From Sphingobacteriaceae bacterium (GTDB taxonomy: Bacteria > Bacteroidota > Bacteroidia > B-17B0 > Aurantibacillaceae): 64,000 nt of DNA. The position numbers and the translations under genes were made by a program. Under the pieces are notes generated by a model that made no database searches, was not told where the DNA came from, and saw nothing but the letters and a program-made list of their open reading frames with translations. Below, piece by piece: positions 28,984 to 36,293 of this stretch. The stretch covers positions 1 through 64,000 of the forward strand of contig CANGGP010000002.1 in NCBI GenBank assembly GCA_947453445.1. Direction: 5' to 3'. Every line of letters begins with the position of its first letter. The stretch's first letter is position 1.

Positions 28984-29478
28984 TTAGTGATTAAAACTGT
29001 TGCGTAAGTGCAACATTTTAATGGCGGTAATGGCGGCTTCATCGCCCTTGTTGCCGTGTTTTCCACCGGCGCGGTCAATGGCTTGTTGTTGGTTGTTTGG
29101 CGTTAATACACCGAAAATAAAAGGTTTGTTGTATTTTATGTTGAGGTCGGTGATGCCTTTGGCTACCGCATCGCAAATAAAATCAAAATGACGCGTTTCA
29201 CCTTGTATCACGCAACCCAAACAAATAATGGCATCTACATCACTTAATTCAGCCATGTATTGCGCACCTAAAGTCAATTCAAAACTACCGGGTACCGATT
29301 GTATATGGATGTTTTCTTTTTGGGCTCCATATTGTAAAAGGGTTTTAACAGCACCTTCTTTTAAAGCATTGGTAATTTCAAAATTCCACTCCGAATACAC
29401 GATGCCAAATTTGAAGGCTTTTGCTGAAGCCACTTCGCTTCCCTCGCTAACTGATAAATTTTTATTTACACTGCTCAT
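28984..29478 (-). CDS. ribH: 6,7-dimethyl-8-ribityllumazine synthase
   Basis: VPGSFELTLGAQYMA, CLGCVIQGETRHFDFICDAV, FGVLTPNNQQQAIDRAGGKHGNKG. Confidence 0.97.
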   Translation of the reverse strand: MSSVNKNLSVSEGSEVASAKAFKFGIVYSEWNFEITNALKEGAVKTLLQYGAQKENIHIQSVPGSFELTLGAQYMAELSDVDAIICLGCVIQGETRHFDFICDAVAKGITDLNIKYNKPFIFGVLTPNNQQQAIDRAGGKHGNKGDEAAITAIKMLHLRNSFNH

Positions 29479-29494
29479 GATAATTGACAAAAAA

Positions 29495-29521
29495 AAAGTC
29501 TGCTTTTTGGAGGCAGACTTT
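29495..29521 (-). terminator. Intrinsic terminator downstream of the TPR gene, directly upstream of ribH
   Basis: Perfect 9-bp stem AAAGTCTGC/GCAGACTTT with a T-tract on the minus strand. Confidence 0.75.
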
Positions 29522-29538
29522 AATGATTTAATGTTTGA

Positions 29539-30294
29539 TTATAAATTCCCTAAGGCTTTTACCCTTGCAATCGCTTTGTCCATTTCAACAGCTTCTTGCG
29601 ATTTTTGGTGTTCCTTTTGAATGCGTTCGTAAACTTTTAAAGCTTCAGCAAAATTGCCGCTTAATTCATAAGCCAAGCCTGCTTTCTTTAAATACAAAGG
29701 TGTGGTAAATGTATTGTTGCTGTTTTCGGCTGCCTTTAAGTAATATTTAATGGCATCGGCCGAGTGGTTTAATTCCATGTGTGCATCACCAATGGCGCCA
29801 ATGGCGATAGAAGAGATGATTTCATCTTTTCCATTGAATTTACCCAAACACTCAATGGCTTGCTCAAATTTTCCGGTTCTTAAATAACAGATACCTGCGT
29901 AATAGTTGGCCAAGTTGCCGGTTTTGGTCATGCCATATTCTTCAGCAATTTGTTCAAAGCCTTTCATTGGTTTTTGTCCTTCTGAACTAAATACCATGTT
30001 ACCGCCTTTTAAAGCCAAGTTAAAGCTGTCTTTGGCAAAAAATTCTTCTGCCCAAAAAATCTCGTTCGATGCTTCGGTTTCTTGCTCAGGCAAGTAGTAA
30101 AATTTGAAAAAACAAAAAATACCGATTATCACGATAAGTCCACCACCAACGTATTGAACCAATTTCTTATTGTTTTCATAAAAAAGTTGAAGCCCGTCTA
30201 AATTTGGGTCAATCGACTTGCGCGGTTGTTCTACCGTTTCTGAAGCAACATTCTCAGTGTTGTCAACTGAAGTTTCGTCTTTTAAATCAGCCAT
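29539..30294 (-). CDS. Membrane-anchored TPR protein (YfgM-like)
   Basis: TM LVQYVGGGLIVIIGIFCFFKFYYL then TPR units; start at MADLKDE. Confidence 0.8.
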   Translation of the reverse strand: MADLKDETSVDNTENVASETVEQPRKSIDPNLDGLQLFYENNKKLVQYVGGGLIVIIGIFCFFKFYYLPEQETEASNEIFWAEEFFAKDSFNLALKGGNMVFSSEGQKPMKGFEQIAEEYGMTKTGNLANYYAGICYLRTGKFEQAIECLGKFNGKDEIISSIAIGAIGDAHMELNHSADAIKYYLKAAENSNNTFTTPLYLKKAGLAYELSGNFAEALKVYERIQKEHQKSQEAVEMDKAIARVKALGNL

Positions 30295-30395
30295 TTGAAA
30301 TTTTAAAATTAGAGGGCGAAGATAGTATTTTTTAGTACAAAACGGAATTTTTAAGGACCTGAAGCCTAAAAATAAGCGTATTTTTGTCAAAATAC

Positions 30396-31487
30396 ATGTT
30401 TCTTAAGCAAATATCCCTGATAAACTTCAAAAATCACGCTGAATTTGAGGCCCAATTTTCTGAAAAGATCAATTGTTTTGTAGGGAACAATGGCATGGGC
30501 AAAACCAATTTATTGGATGCCATTTATTATTTATCCTTTTGCAAAAGCTTTTTTAATGCCGGTGATTTGCAAAACATCAAACACCATCAAGATTTTTTCG
30601 TAATCAAAGGTAACTTCGAAAAGTTTGAAGAAGAAAGTGAAGTGTATTGTGGCATTAAACGAAACCAAAAAAAGGTATTCAAAAAAAACAAAAAAGAATA
30701 CAGCCGTTTAAGTGAACACATTGGGCAGTTTCCATTGGTGATGATTTCGCCCAGCGATGCAGAATTGATCAATGGCATTTCGGAAGTGAGGCGTAAGTTT
30801 TTAGATGGCATCATTGCCCAATACAATGCCCCTTACCTTGAAAAACTCATTGCCTATAACCAGGTGCTTAAACAACGCAATGCCTTGTTAAAGATGTTTC
30901 ACGAAAACCATTACTTTGATGCCGAAACACTGGATATTATTGACGAGCAGCTTTGTAATGCCGGACGAGTAATTTTGCAAACACGTTTGGAATTTTTAAA
31001 AGAATTTACGCCCATTTTTAATAAACACTACCGCTTTATTTCGAATTTACATGAGGAAGTAAGTTTGCATTACGAAAACAGTTTGGATGAGAGAGATTTC
31101 AAAACAGCGCTCATGACATCCTTAGCAAGGGATAGAGCGGTTCACCATACAACGGTTGGTCCACATAAGGATGATTTGGAATTTAAAATTAACGGCTACG
31201 ATTTAAAAAAATATGCCTCACAAGGTCAACAAAAATCGTATTTATTGGCATTAAAATTGGCACAGTTTGAGTTAATCAAACAACATAAAAACACCAAACC
31301 ACTTTTGTTATTGGATGATGTGTATGACAAGTTGGATGAGGAGCGTTTCACCAAATTATTGGAAATGGTGAGTTCAGAAGATTTCGGACAGGTGTTTATT
31401 ACCGATACCCATCCTGAGCGCATGCACGAGCTATTGAATCAAAAAAAATTGGCGCACAAGATTTTTTTGGTGAACAGAAGCGCGTAA
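30396..31487 (+). CDS. recF: DNA replication/repair protein RecF
   Basis: MFLKQISLINFKNHAEFEAQF, GNNGMGKTNLLDAIYYLSFCKSF, QGQQKSYLLALKLAQ, LLLLDDVYDKLDEER. Confidence 0.97.
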   Translation: MFLKQISLINFKNHAEFEAQFSEKINCFVGNNGMGKTNLLDAIYYLSFCKSFFNAGDLQNIKHHQDFFVIKGNFEKFEEESEVYCGIKRNQKKVFKKNKKEYSRLSEHIGQFPLVMISPSDAELINGISEVRRKFLDGIIAQYNAPYLEKLIAYNQVLKQRNALLKMFHENHYFDAETLDIIDEQLCNAGRVILQTRLEFLKEFTPIFNKHYRFISNLHEEVSLHYENSLDERDFKTALMTSLARDRAVHHTTVGPHKDDLEFKINGYDLKKYASQGQQKSYLLALKLAQFELIKQHKNTKPLLLLDDVYDKLDEERFTKLLEMVSSEDFGQVFITDTHPERMHELLNQKKLAHKIFLVNRSA

Positions 31488-31496
31488 TTTAAAAAA

Positions 31497-31547
31497 TTAA
31501 AATTCACAATTATTCGGGGTTTTTGGAAAAGGAATGATGTCGCGCGA
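31497..31547 (-). pseudogene. Detached asnS 3'-end remnant (copy B)
   Basis: Minus strand encodes RDIIPFPKTPNNCEF* matching the asnS end [15 protein letters not shown]. Confidence 0.9.
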
Positions 31548-31730
31548 ATTAGATGAAATACTCTCATCAAAGCCAAGCCCTACTTTAATAAAATCATTAT
31601 TTAAATGGCTTTAATTATACCAATACTTGAGGTGAACGCCTTTGTCAGTATTGGATTGAGAGAATGTGCATAGAGCTTTAAACAAGAATCAAATGGATAT
31701 TTTAACAACGTTATTCATAAATAAATATTA

Positions 31731-32267
31731 TTATCTTTTCCATAAAATTTTATATGTAACACTATCAATTATAAGTTTAGTGTAAAATGAATTTTTATAT
31801 AGCTTAGTAATTTGCCAAGTGGCTGTTTTATTATATTTTGTTTTAGAGGATGGATTATTTAGCCAGAAACAGAAAATCGAATCATAGCCCCATGGGATAA
31901 ATGACTGATTGTTTAAATCAAAATACCAAGGCCAAGGATAAATTTCTCGGGATTCATTCCAACCATTATTTTTATTGGCCATTGTGTAAATAAAATACAC
32001 ATTATCTAAAGTAATACTGCTGTTCGCGGTTGCATTCATTTGATTGTACACAGAAACACCATCCTTTAAATAATCTTCTATGTGCCACTTTCCTTCTAGC
32101 CTTTCAGCAGTTGTCCCCCGCTCCGGCCCAGGGTCTTCTTCGTATTGCGGGCCAAAAGGACGTGTGTCTTTTTTTGGTTTACAATTGACGGCAAATAAAA
32201 TGAAGGCTGAAGCAATTAGAAGTACAAATAGATTTGAACCTTTCTTGTACGCGATTTTGATTTTCAT
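31731..32267 (-). CDS. Paralogous lipoprotein 1
   Basis: MKIKIAYKKGSNLFVLLIASAFILFAVNCKPKKDTRPFGPQYEEDPGPERGT; near-identical N-terminus to paralog 2. Confidence 0.75.
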   Translation of the reverse strand: MKIKIAYKKGSNLFVLLIASAFILFAVNCKPKKDTRPFGPQYEEDPGPERGTTAERLEGKWHIEDYLKDGVSVYNQMNATANSSITLDNVYFIYTMANKNNGWNESREIYPWPWYFDLNNQSFIPWGYDSIFCFWLNNPSSKTKYNKTATWQITKLYKNSFYTKLIIDSVTYKILWKR

Positions 32268-32491
32268 GCCAATGGATTAAATTCTGACAATCTAATTTAC
32301 GAAATTATTGCTATAATATTAAATCCCTGCTTGTTTAATATCTTCAGGAGTGTATTTAAGCAAATTGTGAAGTTGGCGTGAAAATATGGTTTTGCGCAAC
32401 ATTAAAAATGCAGCGATGCGGAAATTTACATATGGGTACTACAACGACACAAGTGAAAAGTAGCGATTTGTATGCCAAGCTTTTTTGTGAA

Positions 32492-32524
32492 TTAAAACTC
32501 ACAATTATTCGGTGTTTTTGGGAA
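32492..32524 (-). pseudogene. Detached asnS 3'-end remnant (copy A)
   Basis: Minus strand encodes FPKTPNNCEF*; exactly 831 bp from the asnS stop at 33323. Confidence 0.9.
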
Positions 32525-32561
32525 AGTTAGTTTAAATGGTTTATTAATATAAATATTAGAA

Positions 32562-33098
32562 TTATTTTTTCCAGAATATTTTAAAAATTCCCCTTTGCGT
32601 ACTAAGTTTAACATGAAGTGAGCCTTGATATAACTTGGTAATTTGCCATTTTCTATCCAAAATTTGATTCGATTTAATTAATGGATCAGTAAACCAAAAG
32701 CAAAACGTTGAATCATATCCATCGAAGGTTATCGTGTCTTTTGAAATCAAAGCATACCATTTCCATGGATAGACTAGGTAAGATTCATGCCAATCATTAT
32801 CCTTCGTAGGCATTATATAATCCCAATGAACATCTTTAATACTAATACTTCCTGATGTGGCTACAGATGATTGGTTGATAATAGAAACATCGTTCAACAA
32901 GTAATCTTCAATTTTCCAAATGCCATTAAGCCGCTCAGCAACAGTTCCCCTCTCCGGTCCCGGATCTTCTTCGTATTGGGGACCAAAAGGACGTGTATCT
33001 TTTTTCGGTTTACAATTGACGGCAAATAAAATTAAGGCTGAAGCAATTAGAAGTACAAATAGATTTGAACCATTCTTGTACGCGATTTTGATTTTCAT
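32562..33098 (-). CDS. Paralogous lipoprotein 2
   Basis: MKIKIAYKNGSNLFVLLIASALILFAVNCKPKKDTRPFGPQYEEDPGPERGT; start codon offset by exactly 831 bp from paralog 1. Confidence 0.75.
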   Translation of the reverse strand: MKIKIAYKNGSNLFVLLIASALILFAVNCKPKKDTRPFGPQYEEDPGPERGTVAERLNGIWKIEDYLLNDVSIINQSSVATSGSISIKDVHWDYIMPTKDNDWHESYLVYPWKWYALISKDTITFDGYDSTFCFWFTDPLIKSNQILDRKWQITKLYQGSLHVKLSTQRGIFKIFWKK

Positions 33099-33322
33099 GC
33101 CAATGGATTAAATTCTGACAATCTAATTTACGAAATTATTGCTATAATATTAAATCCCTGTTTGTTTAATATCTTCAGGAGTGTCTTTAAGCAAATTGTG
33201 AAGTTGGTGTGAAAATATGGTTTTGCGCAACTTTAAAAATGCAGCGATTAAGAAATTTACATTTGCTTACTGCAACGACACAAGTGAAACGAAGCGATGA
33301 GTATAACACACTTTTTTATGAA

Positions 33323-34756
33323 TTAAAACTCACAATTATTCGGCGTTCTTGGAAAAGGAATTACATCGCGTACATTGCCCATGCCGGTTACAAACATGAT
33401 CAATCGTTCGAAGCCTAAGCCAAAGCCAGCATGTTCGCAGGCCCCAAAGCGGCGGGTATCGAGGTACCAATCTAATTCGTGGTGTGGAATGCCGATTTCT
33501 GTCATGCGTGCTTCCAATTTATCTAAACGTTCTTCGCGTTGTGAGCCGCCAACAATTTCGCCAATGCCCGGAAATAAAATATCCATGGCGGCAACGGTTT
33601 TACCGTCTTCGTTTTGACGCATGTAAAAGGATTTAATTTCTTTCGGGTAATCGGTTAAGATCACCGGTTTTTTAAAATGTTTTTCAACCAAATACCTTTC
33701 GTGCTCGCTTTGCAAATCAACGCCCCATTTATCAACGAGGTACTGAAATTTCTTTTTCTTGTTGTGATTGCTTTCACGCAAAATGTCGATGGCTTGTGTA
33801 TAGGTAATGCGCTCAAATTGGTTGTCTAAACAAAATTGTAATTTGTTCAGCAAGTTCATTTCGCTGCGTTCGTTTTGGGGTTTTTGTTTTTCTTCTTCCT
33901 CTAAACGGGCGCTTAAAAATTCAATGTCTTCGCGGTTTTTCTCTAATGCTGTTTTAATCACATATTGCAACATTTCTTCGGCCAAATCCATGTTGTCTTT
34001 TAAATTGCAAAAAGCCATTTCGGGTTCAATCATCCAAAACTCGGCCAAATGTCTGGCGGTGTTGCTGTTTTCGGCCCTAAAGGTTGGTCCGAATGTATAA
34101 ATATCGCTAAAGGCCATGGCGGCTAGTTCACCTTCCAACTGTCCGGAAACCGTTAGGTTGGTTGATTTGCCAAAAAAATCTTGTTTGTAATCAACGTTTC
34201 CGTTTTCATCTTTTGGCGGATTAGCGATATCAAAATTGGTGACGCGAAACATTTCGCCGGCCCCTTCGGCATCGCTTGAGGTGATGATGGGGGTGTGGAT
34301 ATACACAAAACCTTTTTCATTAAAAAACTGATGGATGGCGAAAGCCAAGGTGTTGCGCACGCGGAACACGGCGCCAAAAGTATTGGTACGAAAACGCAAG
34401 TGGGCGATTTCGCGTAAAAATTCTAAGCTGTGTTTTTTTGGTTGCAGAGGATATTTTTCGGCATCGCTGTCGCCAAGGATTTCAACCTGTGTGGCTTTTA
34501 ATTCAACGGTTTGTCCTTTGCCTAAGGATGGCACTAAAATACCAGTAGCACTAATTGCCGCGCCGGTAGTGATGCGTTTTAAAATGGATTCATCGGTGGT
34601 ATTAAAGTCAACCACCACTTGTAAATTGTTATTGGTAGAGCCATCGTTGAGGGCGATGAATGAATTATTTCTGAAGGTACGCACCCAGCCTTTAACGGTA
34701 ATGCTTTGTTCGGCTGCAGGTGTTTTTAAAATATCTTTAATACGTAATCGGGCCAT
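33323..34756 (-). CDS. asnS: Asparagine--tRNA ligase
   Basis: [97 protein letters not shown]. Confidence 0.97.
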   Translation of the reverse strand: MARLRIKDILKTPAAEQSITVKGWVRTFRNNSFIALNDGSTNNNLQVVVDFNTTDESILKRITTGAAISATGILVPSLGKGQTVELKATQVEILGDSDAEKYPLQPKKHSLEFLREIAHLRFRTNTFGAVFRVRNTLAFAIHQFFNEKGFVYIHTPIITSSDAEGAGEMFRVTNFDIANPPKDENGNVDYKQDFFGKSTNLTVSGQLEGELAAMAFSDIYTFGPTFRAENSNTARHLAEFWMIEPEMAFCNLKDNMDLAEEMLQYVIKTALEKNREDIEFLSARLEEEEKQKPQNERSEMNLLNKLQFCLDNQFERITYTQAIDILRESNHNKKKKFQYLVDKWGVDLQSEHERYLVEKHFKKPVILTDYPKEIKSFYMRQNEDGKTVAAMDILFPGIGEIVGGSQREERLDKLEARMTEIGIPHHELDWYLDTRRFGACEHAGFGLGFERLIMFVTGMGNVRDVIPFPRTPNNCEF

Positions 34757-34828
34757 TGTTGTTGAATTTGAGATGGTAAATTTAATAAGATTTTGCGATT
34801 CACTCGGCCTTTAGATTTTCTAAATCAT

Positions 34829-34990
34829 CTAAATTCCATGTCCAACGAGGTTGCGTCTTAACCAAATATCTAAGTCGCCAGTAAATCTTGGGTGTCCATG
34901 AACACCAACAGCATAACCTCCAACGATTAGGTATTCAACCTTGTGTTTTTGTAACAATATGACAAATTCTTTGAAGTCTTGGCTGAACAT
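34829..34990 (-). pseudogene. Truncated MNT-type nucleotidyltransferase (DUF6036/AbiEii-like) N-terminal relic, 53 aa
   Basis: MFSQDFKEFVILLQKHKVEYLIVGGYAVGVHGHPRFTGDLDIWLRRNLVGHGI*: GG..(x)..DLD hallmark, then stop. Confidence 0.8.
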
Positions 34991-35123
34991 TATTATTTAA
35001 ACTAAAATAGTGTTGTCTTAATATTTCAATAGCGGAAAGTCTATCCATATCGCTCCTCGTCAGCCAATAATTAAAAGTTGATTCTTTCGCCTTTAAACTT
35101 GTTATTTTCAAGATTTTCTCCAC
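34935..35123 (-). CDS. Small partner protein preceding the nucleotidyltransferase (GTG start)
   Basis: MEKILKITSLKAKESTFNYWLTRSDMDRLSAIEILRQHYFSLNNNVQPRLQRICHIVTKTQG; YW...ERL.A.E.LR..Y....PRLQR layout typical of the ORF upstream of such NTases; TATCTTTG box 5 nt upstream. Confidence 0.6.
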   Translation of the reverse strand: MEKILKITSLKAKESTFNYWLTRSDMDRLSAIEILRQHYFSLNNNVQPRLQRICHIVTKTQG

Positions 35124-35296
35124 TATAACAAAGATACAAAAATTTGAGGGTTTTGAACGCCTTTCTATCAATCAATCAGGCTAATTAGAATTATTAAAGC
35201 ACTATATATTGAGTTAAAAATTGCGATTCTAACCCCAAATAGTTTCCTATTTTATAACACTTGCAATTATTTAAAATTAAACGCTGTTCTCCCGAA

Positions 35297-35497
35297 TAAA
35301 ATTAATCGCCAGAAATGAAAGTTTGCGACAGGGACTGAACGAAAGCCCACACGCAGACAAATGCTATGATTTTGTTGGTTGAAGCGGCGACCGGAGGAAG
35401 CCCCTGCAAACCTACAAAATCAGCATTTGGCAAGCGTGGCTGAAGAGAAGGCCCGGTGGCAATTGGCTTTTTTGAATTTACAACAGCCAATTGACAG
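35297..35497. repeat. Degenerate copy of the 268-bp module with a different hairpin insert
   Basis: AATTAATCGCCAGAAATGAA...GCGACAGGGACTGAACG parallels AATTAATCTCCGGAAACGAA...GCGCAAGGGATGGAGCGG; inner IR CAAATGCTATGATTTTGTTGG/CCTACAAAATCAGCATTTG. Confidence 0.65.
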
Positions 35498-35765
35498 GCG
35501 CCCAAAAAATATAATCACTAAACTTTGGCCTTCACTTCCTTAAAGACCGTCACGTCAATATCATCCGCCATCGCCTGATAATTAAAAATCAAATCGTGTA
35601 TAAAATTAATCTCCGGAAACGAATTGCTGCGCAAGGGATGGAGCGGTTTGTTTGAGCTCCTTTATCGCGGGGTTCTTTTTTCCCGCGATAAAGAGCGAGC
35701 CGCGAGAGCCCGACCCATGATTGAAAAAACTTCCAGAGATTTTTAGGTTTTTTCAATCATGGGAT
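35498..35765. repeat. 268-bp tandem module copy 1 (3' end of small gene plus hairpin element)
   Basis: GCGCCCAAAAAATATAATCACTAAACTTTGGCC... identical to the next copy except about 5 positions. Confidence 0.97.
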
Positions 35766-36033
35766 GCGCCCAAAAAATATAATCACTAAACTTTGGCCTT
35801 CACTTCCTCAAAGACCGTCACATCAATGTCATCCGCCATCGCCTGATAATTAAAAATCAAATCGTGTATAAAATTAATCTCCGGAAACGAATTGCTGCGC
35901 AAGGGATGGAGCGGTTTGTTTGATCTCCTTTATCGCGGGGTTCTTTTTTCCCGCGATAAAGAGCGAGCCGCGAGAGCCCGACCCATGATTGAAAAAACTT
36001 CCAAAGATTTTTAGGTTTTTTCAATCATGGGAT
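35766..36033. repeat. 268-bp tandem module copy 2
   Basis: Same as copy 1; period exactly 268; a third partial unit begins at 36034 inside the intact small-gene locus. Confidence 0.97.
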
Positions 36034-36047
36034 GCGCCCAAAAAAAA

Positions 36048-36293
36048 TTAAACCTTTTGTTTTAGCTCTTCAAAGTCTTTAGCATCAATATCATCCGCCA
36101 TCGCCTGATAATTAAAAATCAAATCGTGTATAAAATTAATCTCCGGAAACGAAATGGCCCGAATTTTATGCAACACCACCTTAGTACCAAGCATTTGTAG
36201 TTCTTCAAAATTTCGTTCATCCAAAATTTTAAAATAGCTCTTGTTATTTTTATACATACGGTACAGGGGAAAGTTTATATCTTCGGACTTCAT
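36048..36293 (-). CDS. Small conserved protein of unknown function (81 aa), intact parent of the duplicated 3' ends
   Basis: MKSEDINFPLYRMYKNNKSYFKILDERNFEELQMLGTKVVLHKIRAISFPEINFIHDLIFNYQAMADDIDAKDFEELKQKV. Confidence 0.75.
   Translation of the reverse strand: MKSEDINFPLYRMYKNNKSYFKILDERNFEELQMLGTKVVLHKIRAISFPEINFIHDLIFNYQAMADDIDAKDFEELKQKV

Noticed and set aside
33209-33418. 69-aa + strand ORF overlapping the asnS 3' end
   Set aside because: Antisense to asnS and to the duplicated spacer; not conserved in frame in the other spacer copy.
35498-36033. CRISPR array from tandem repeats
   Set aside because: Only two near-identical 268-bp units with no spacers and with coding content; no cas genes nearby.
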